DNA of 64,000 nt, taken from contig NC_051449.1 in NCBI RefSeq assembly GCF_001649575.2, positions 22,349,315-22,413,314 of the forward strand, written 5' to 3'. The DNA comes from Kryptolebias marmoratus (Eukaryota > Chordata > Actinopteri > Cyprinodontiformes > Rivulidae). Positions 38,094 through 64,000 of the stretch are shown in pieces; positions within the stretch are counted from its first letter, which is position 1; every line of letters begins with the position of its first letter. The position numbers were made by a program, and so were the translations under genes. The notes under the pieces are model-generated. The model had not been told where the DNA came from and did no database searches. It saw only the letters and a list, made by a program, of their open reading frames with translations.

Positions 38094-38144
38094 TTGGTCC
38101 TACTCAGCGTTGTGGAAGAAGAGGATTTGAAATTCACGGAGAAA

Positions 38145-42069
<3,925 letters not shown>

Positions 42070-42102
42070 GGGCCACGGCTAAACTCCGACACATCACAGG
42101 CA

Positions 42103-42108
42103 AATAAA
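42103..42108 (+). promoter_or_regulatory. rpl5: Poly(A) signal of rpl5
   Basis: AATAAA lies 34 bases after the stop. A second AATAAA at 42162-42167 could serve as an alternative. Confidence 0.75.
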
Positions 42109-42169
42109 TCTATTCAGCTCAAGCTTGTGCCTCTGTTTGCTTTCTCTTATGGTACATTTTAAATAAAGA

Positions 42170-42965
42170 CAAACACTACGTAGTGGTATACCATTTATTT
42201 GTGCAAAAATCATGCTGGTTTCTTCAATAAGTAAACATTTTCAAAACTCAGACAGTGACAGTGAGGTTAACTTGCTTTACAGGTCATGTCGAAACATTCG
42301 TGACCCACGCTGGCAAAATTAGTTTGAATGATCACAGGCTGAGGCAAAATAAGTGAAAATATTATTTTTCTGTAATTGAGATTTGTGTAAAAATCAATCC
42401 ACAAAGACACTCTAGTGATCTCAGTAACTAAAATAATCTTAATCTACTTTTTAAATTGAATTTTTCTAATAAGTTTGTTTTCAGAAATAATCATCTCCTG
42501 ACTGCTGTAGCACTGGGAATTCACCTTGTATTAAGTTAAGCTTGGGGATTCCCTGGTGACAGCACCTCAGACCATTAAATATCAAGCCTTTGAGATGGAG
42601 AATTTGAAATTATCTGACTCATTTTGCCAGAACGGCTCACAGATGAGTTTGTTTTGTTAATCCAGCGACAATGGAAAGTGTATTTCCTACAGCATCTGTC
42701 GTAAATAAAACGTACCTTCTCCCTGATAGACATTAATAAAAAAAAAAAACCCCGGCATCATCTATGGCACTAACCAGGAAAAAAAAAAATCAAAACCTGA
42801 TGAGATGGTACAACGAGATATTCAGTGAAAAACAAATCAACATTCTTGTTAATGCAGCAACGATACGTCAAAAATGCCCAGCATGTTGAACACTGATATA
42901 CGCCTTTCACAATGTCTACATTAAAGCAAACGAACTGCCTCAGTTCCTCTATGACAAAAGGCCAC
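42170..42965. other. rpl5-dipk1a spacer, nothing recognised
   Basis: AT-rich sequence with A-runs near 42740 and 42780. No gene or RNA recognised. Confidence 0.4.
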
Positions 42966-42974
42966 CATGTAGAG

Positions 42975-43148
42975 CAGGGGTGTCCAATCCTGGTCCTCGA
43001 GGGCCACTAGCCTGCATGTTTTAGTTGTTTCTCTGCTTTGACACCTGATTTCAATGACTGAGTGATTAACAGGCGTCTGCAGAAGAGCAGGGAAACGTAT
43101 CAAACCTGCAGGATAGTGGCCCTCCAGGACCAGGATTGGACACGACTG
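42975..43148. mobile_element. hAT-type miniature element, 174 bp, exact 8-bp target duplication
   Basis: ATGTAGAG flanks it at 42967-42974 and 43149-43156. The ends CAGGGGTGTCCAATCCTGG and its inverse match the elements at 18220 and 51376. The centre is shorter than in those copies. Confidence 0.9.
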
Positions 43149-43879
43149 ATGTAGAGCTTTTATAACCTCAGACCAGGTTTTCAAAGGGTTCTTTTGGAAA
43201 GTGTTACAAGTTTTTACTCAGTGAATGGATGAAGAAGCATCGGCAGCTGTGAAGTAAAACTAATTCAGTCAAACGAGCCGCAGTTTTTTTCTCTTCATCA
43301 TACCTTTTCCTGCAGCAGCAACATACAGTCAGGATGTACAGGAGCTTATTCTTAGAGTTGACCTTTTTTAGAAGAAAGAAAATCAGCACTGAGAGCAACA
43401 AGTGATGGCTGCTTTAAAAGGGGATGTATTGGGATCACCTTTTCTGTGCTTGGTTTAACTTGGTTTCTATGCGACACACACAAAACACTCAACTTTAGGG
43501 CTAATTCTGAACGCTTCTGGAGCAATTTAGATTTCAAAAGGTGAAATATAGGGAAAAAGTCCTTCACATCACAGCTCAAAAACACTGTTCACAGTATCTT
43601 TACAGTCTTGCCTTTAACACGTAACATTCAACGCAGTGCAAAAGTCAAAGAAGCAGGTGTGTTTTTAATCTCTTCAGCCATGTCTGGATGCTGCAAGGCA
43701 ACTTTTGTTGAACATTTTCTAGATCGCTCAGTATCTGTGCTGTGAAAGTAGTCACCCTGACAGATTTCTTTTGTTTCTGCTTTTCCGTCAAGTGTTTTAG
43801 ATCATAAAGTTAACAAGTACAGATAGAAAATGCAGTTTTTTTTTGATGATTATTTCATTTATTAGGGGGTGGCGGAGCT

Positions 43880-44560
43880 ATCCAAACCAACCTGGCTCTG
43901 TGTAAAACAGTGGAGGAATGTTGCTGCTGTGCTTCAGATCATCATCCTGCAGCAGAACCTAAGAGCAGAACTCATGGTCCTGTCAGTCCAGGTCCACTTC
44001 TGTCTCCTCAGTTCACAGAATATTTTACCAAAAGTCTCAGGGATCATCAAGATGTTTTTTTTGGCAGATGTGAGACGAGCCTCAGTGTGTCAGCAGTGGT
44101 TTTGGTCCTGGAACTCTCCTACAGAGGCCATTTTTGCTGTTTGTCTTTTTCTTATTGTTGAATCATGAACTCTGACCCTAACTCGGACAAGTGAGGTCTG
44201 CTGGGTTTAGATGTTCTGGGTTCTTTTTGGACCTCCTGGATGAGACGTTGCTGCGCTCTTAGGAGTCATTTTGGGAAGGTTCACCACTTTACATCGTTTC
44301 TCCATTTGTGGATAAAAACTATATGGTTTATTGATTCTTTTTGAAACATCATAGTTGATTTACCAATTACGTTTTCACACAAGGCCAGGTTGGTTCGGAG
44401 ACCTTTTTGCCTTTTAATAAATATAATCATCATTTGAAAACTGTATTTTGTATTTACTTAGGTTTTCTTTGTCTTATAGTAACATTTGCTGATCTGAAAC
44501 ATTTATGTCTGACAAAAACAGAAGAAATCTGTAAAGGGGTGAATACTTGTTTTTACAACA
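43880..44560 (-). mobile_element. Degenerate teleost DNA transposon (Tc1/mariner type)
   Basis: The plus strand shows 'catcatcctgcagcagaacctaagagcagaactcatgg', 'cagaatattttaccaaaagtctcagggatcatcaagatg' and 'gggaaggttcaccactttacat', a very common teleost repeat whose minus strand encodes a Tc1-like transposase. The right part ends near 'aaaggggtgaatacttg', an inverted terminal motif. A 99-codon open frame at 43869-44168 is a by-product. Confidence 0.6.
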
Positions 44561-44941
44561 CTATTAACAGTTTTCTTGACAAGAAATCCTCTTATAATAC
44601 TAAATTTACTGTCAAGTGCAGCTGTAACTGGAAGCCATTTTAATCTTGGTTTTAATGTATAGTTTCTTTCACCCATCAACAGGAGAAATTTTGGTCCTTA
44701 CAGTGGATTTGTTTAAAACAACAAAGACCTTTAATATCGTAAGCCCTACTTTTTAACCCTCCCAGGCTAAAATTAAGTTTTAGTAACAGGAAAAATCAGA
44801 TATGTTGTTGCAACGCTGCCTTGAGAGGGTTAAAGGTATAATCTACTGTAATTTATTATACTTCAGCGTAACAAGCAAAACTAGGTTTAATATCCTTTAA
44901 CTAAACCTAAAGTGGGATATTAATCAGCGATTTAGGATCTG

Positions 44942-44947
44942 TTTATT
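44942..44947 (-). promoter_or_regulatory. dipk1a: Candidate poly(A) signal of dipk1a
   Basis: TTTATT on the plus strand is AATAAA on the coding strand, about 400 bases after the dipk1a stop. Other weaker candidates exist. Confidence 0.4.
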
Positions 44948-45343
44948 TGAACTGAATAAACTTGTGGATCAGCTGCCATCCCCTGATCAGAATCTGAATG
45001 ATTTTGTGGCAGAAACAGCAAACTGGTCTCTCAGCTCTTTAGACTGACAGCAGGCTGTCATAACATTCCTCTGTGACGAACAATCCAATACGATGTGCTT
45101 GTGTGAATAGTTTTAGAAAAGGCTGATATGAACGTGCAGTGAGATTCTTATAAAAGTACAAGAAGATTTTTTGGCCCCAAACTTGAGAAATTTGAATAGA
45201 GGAGGTAGGGGCACCACTTCTTTCGTTAGAAGTTCATAGAAAATCACTTCATTTCATATTCTAACCAGTAATCACAGCATCTTTTCTCTTCAAGTCACCC
45301 TGAAGGACTGACAGCTTGATTTCAGAAGGCCATCATCCCCTCG

Positions 45344-56220
<10,877 letters not shown>

Positions 56221-57688
56221 CGCGAAAATAGATCATCTCAGTGCGCGGGGATCTTTAAAAACACACGGGAACCTTACATCGAGCGACACGAACAGCCAGA
56301 CAGCACATTATCCGCTCTTTCCGGGGCTGTCTTTACGTGTCGTTGGTGGTAAATCACCTTGATGTTCCACTTCAGCCTTACGCCTGCTCTTCGCAGCAGC
56401 AGCTGCTAATTTGCAAAAAAAGATCATGCCTCCTCTCGCTGAAAAAAAGACGTCTGCTCAGGGCGCATGCGCAGATCGTCTATTTTTATTTCTCCCGTTT
56501 TCAGGTCGTTCATCACCCGAAGTTGTAGAAATTGCTTTTTAATGTGCAGCGAAATCTTACAAGTCCTCGGCACACAACACTGTTCGGATTTTATGATTAA
56601 CAGCAAAATGGCAGTAAACTATCCAGGTACGACCAGGCCAAGTTCACAAGAAACGAGCCCATTTCCGCTACATCTTTCAAAATAAAAGCCCCGCTGTAAT
56701 CGTGTCCGACTTTAAACAGAACTTTCGGTGTTGTGTCGAGCCGTTTCACCACCTGCCTGATATAATGTGCACATTTTGGTGTGGAAAAGAAACAAACAAA
56801 ACAAACAGGCATACAAAAAAAAAACACACATCAGGTGCACCATGAGGTAACGAGTCAGCTGTATATATTTGACAAATGTTTGAGTTTATTCTTATACTGA
56901 AAACAGGGGAAACAATTTTTAATGATAACATTAAGTTTTCGGGATGCGTTTCTCCTGCTATAACGGATGAAAGGGAGAAAATAAAATCAAAACATTTCAT
57001 TTTTTTCTGAAAATATCATTAAAACAACAGAGTTTAAAGGGATAAACCATAGAGATACTATACAACATTTACAGTCTTGGTACGGATCTCTGTGGGTGCA
57101 CACATTTCGACACAACACCGGTTCTGAAGTCATTAAAAACTGCCTGCCAAGTGAAAATTGAACAGTTAATTTAAAGGCTGTTCAGGCGAACATTTGGAAC
57201 TCATGATAAAATGTGTGCTAATGTTTGGAGTCCTTCCTTTTTTCAATGAATATAAATAAGCAATCTGTATTGATCTTCGTTTTTTCATACCAGAGAACGG
57301 TTTCAAGACAAAAAGAATAGGGTTCGACCAATGCAAGACAGGCAAAAACCCTTATCCCTCTTTAAGAGGCGGATATTGTGCGCTTAGAAAACGCCCTGCC
57401 TCCAATTTCAAATGTTTGAAAACTGGCGAAAGCAGCAGCAACAAGCAGCAGCAGCAGCAGCTTCCCATAATGCACTCCCCGACCATCAGCGGGAAACCAA
57501 AATGGCGAACGTGCTGCGGGGAAAAGGAGCCGTTTGTTATTTTCCCTGAGAAGGCACGAGCCCTGTAGCGGTTTCGTGAAACGCGTCCGAAACAACTTCA
57601 ACTGCGAGCGGAGCGGGAAACGCAGCGTCGCCCCGACAATCCGGCCACTTTGTCCCAGCGGTCATTTTGTATCGGCGGAGGTGACCCA

Positions 57689-63553
<5,865 letters not shown>

Positions 63554-63853
63554 GTGCAGACAATTACCGCTAAAATGTCACAGCACATTATATGTTTACC
63601 TTTTGTTATTGAAATGATTTCTGATTGGCTGCCACTTCAGCACAGATTTTATCTGACATGAGACTGAGTGGATTTTTTTTTTTACCTCAAAAATGTAGGC
63701 ATTCTTATATTCTCTCAGCCAGCGTGTCTGTCAATGCTTCAGGATTTTGTTTTCTCTCAAGTCCTCCCAGAGTGCAGAGTTCACATCCAAACTTCCATCA
63801 TATCTGAGCTCAGAATTTTCTCTTCTTTTAAAACTTGTCATATATCCCATATA

Positions 63854-64000
63854 CAGGTGCTGGTCATAAAATTAGAATATCATGAAAAAGTAGATTGATT
63901 TCAGTAATTCCATTTAAAAAGTGAAACTTGTATATTATATTCATACATTACATACAAACTCATATATTTCAAATGTTTATTTCGTTTAATTTTGATGATT
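63854..64000 (+). mobile_element. Tc1/mariner-like element, left end, continues past the window
   Basis: TA then CAGGTGCTGGTCATAAAATTAGAATATCATG, a very common teleost transposon end. The sequence continues with 'tttcagtaattccatttaaaaagtgaaacttgtatatt'. It lies in the mtf2 intron after exon 7 and is cut by the window edge. Confidence 0.8.

Overview
The window is vertebrate nuclear DNA, almost certainly from a ray-finned (teleost) fish. Gene order is that of the human 1p22 block (GLMN, RPAP2, GFI1, EVI5, RPL5, DIPK1A, MTF2). The introns and spacers are packed with teleost-type repeats: Tc1/mariner relatives, hAT miniature elements, a pogo-like element, tRNA-type SINEs and LINE tails. I cannot name the species. 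No bacterial, viral or CRISPR content is visible.

Layout: the first coding exon of glmn (minus, 2524-2562) lies head to head with rpap2 (plus, 2966-19529, 11 exons, 642 codons), sharing a promoter gap of about 0.4 kb. gfi1 (minus, 20986-23701, 6 coding exons, 377 codons) converges on rpap2. About 14.4 kb of repeat-rich spacer follows, where EVI5 would be expected but is not seen. Next are rpl5 (plus, 38145-42069, 8 exons, 298 codons, with SNORD21 in intron 6) and, tail to tail with it, dipk1a/fam69a (minus, 45344-56220, 6 exons, 428 codons). dipk1a and mtf2 (plus, 57689 to beyond the window end, first 7 coding exons) diverge from a CpG-rich interval. Every exon set was rebuilt by eye with GT/AG boundaries and consistent reading phase.

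The genes are not an operon. They are a conserved neighbourhood with separate jobs: Pol II assembly and CTD dephosphorylation (rpap2), transcriptional repression in blood cells (gfi1), the ribosome and 5S RNP (rpl5), rRNA methylation guidance (SNORD21), an ER-lumenal kinase-like protein (dipk1a), and PRC2 recruitment (mtf2).

Most unexplained structure is in the repeats. The strongest observation is a Tc1-like fold-back element (1132-1714) with 199-bp arms that are 197/199 identical. Its centre carries a 117-bp inverted copy (115/117 identical) of the single flanking stretch 680-796. Other notable signals are an abundant element of about 0.5 kb whose inner unit of about 330 bp occurs once, twice or possibly three times per copy; a composite repeat carrying GCTAAAA-type arrays that surrounds and enters gfi1; a palindromic element family in introns of three genes; a SINE that shares its 3' tail with a LINE in the same window; and an in-frame 78-nt intron in dipk1a. 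I found no wholly new protein system.
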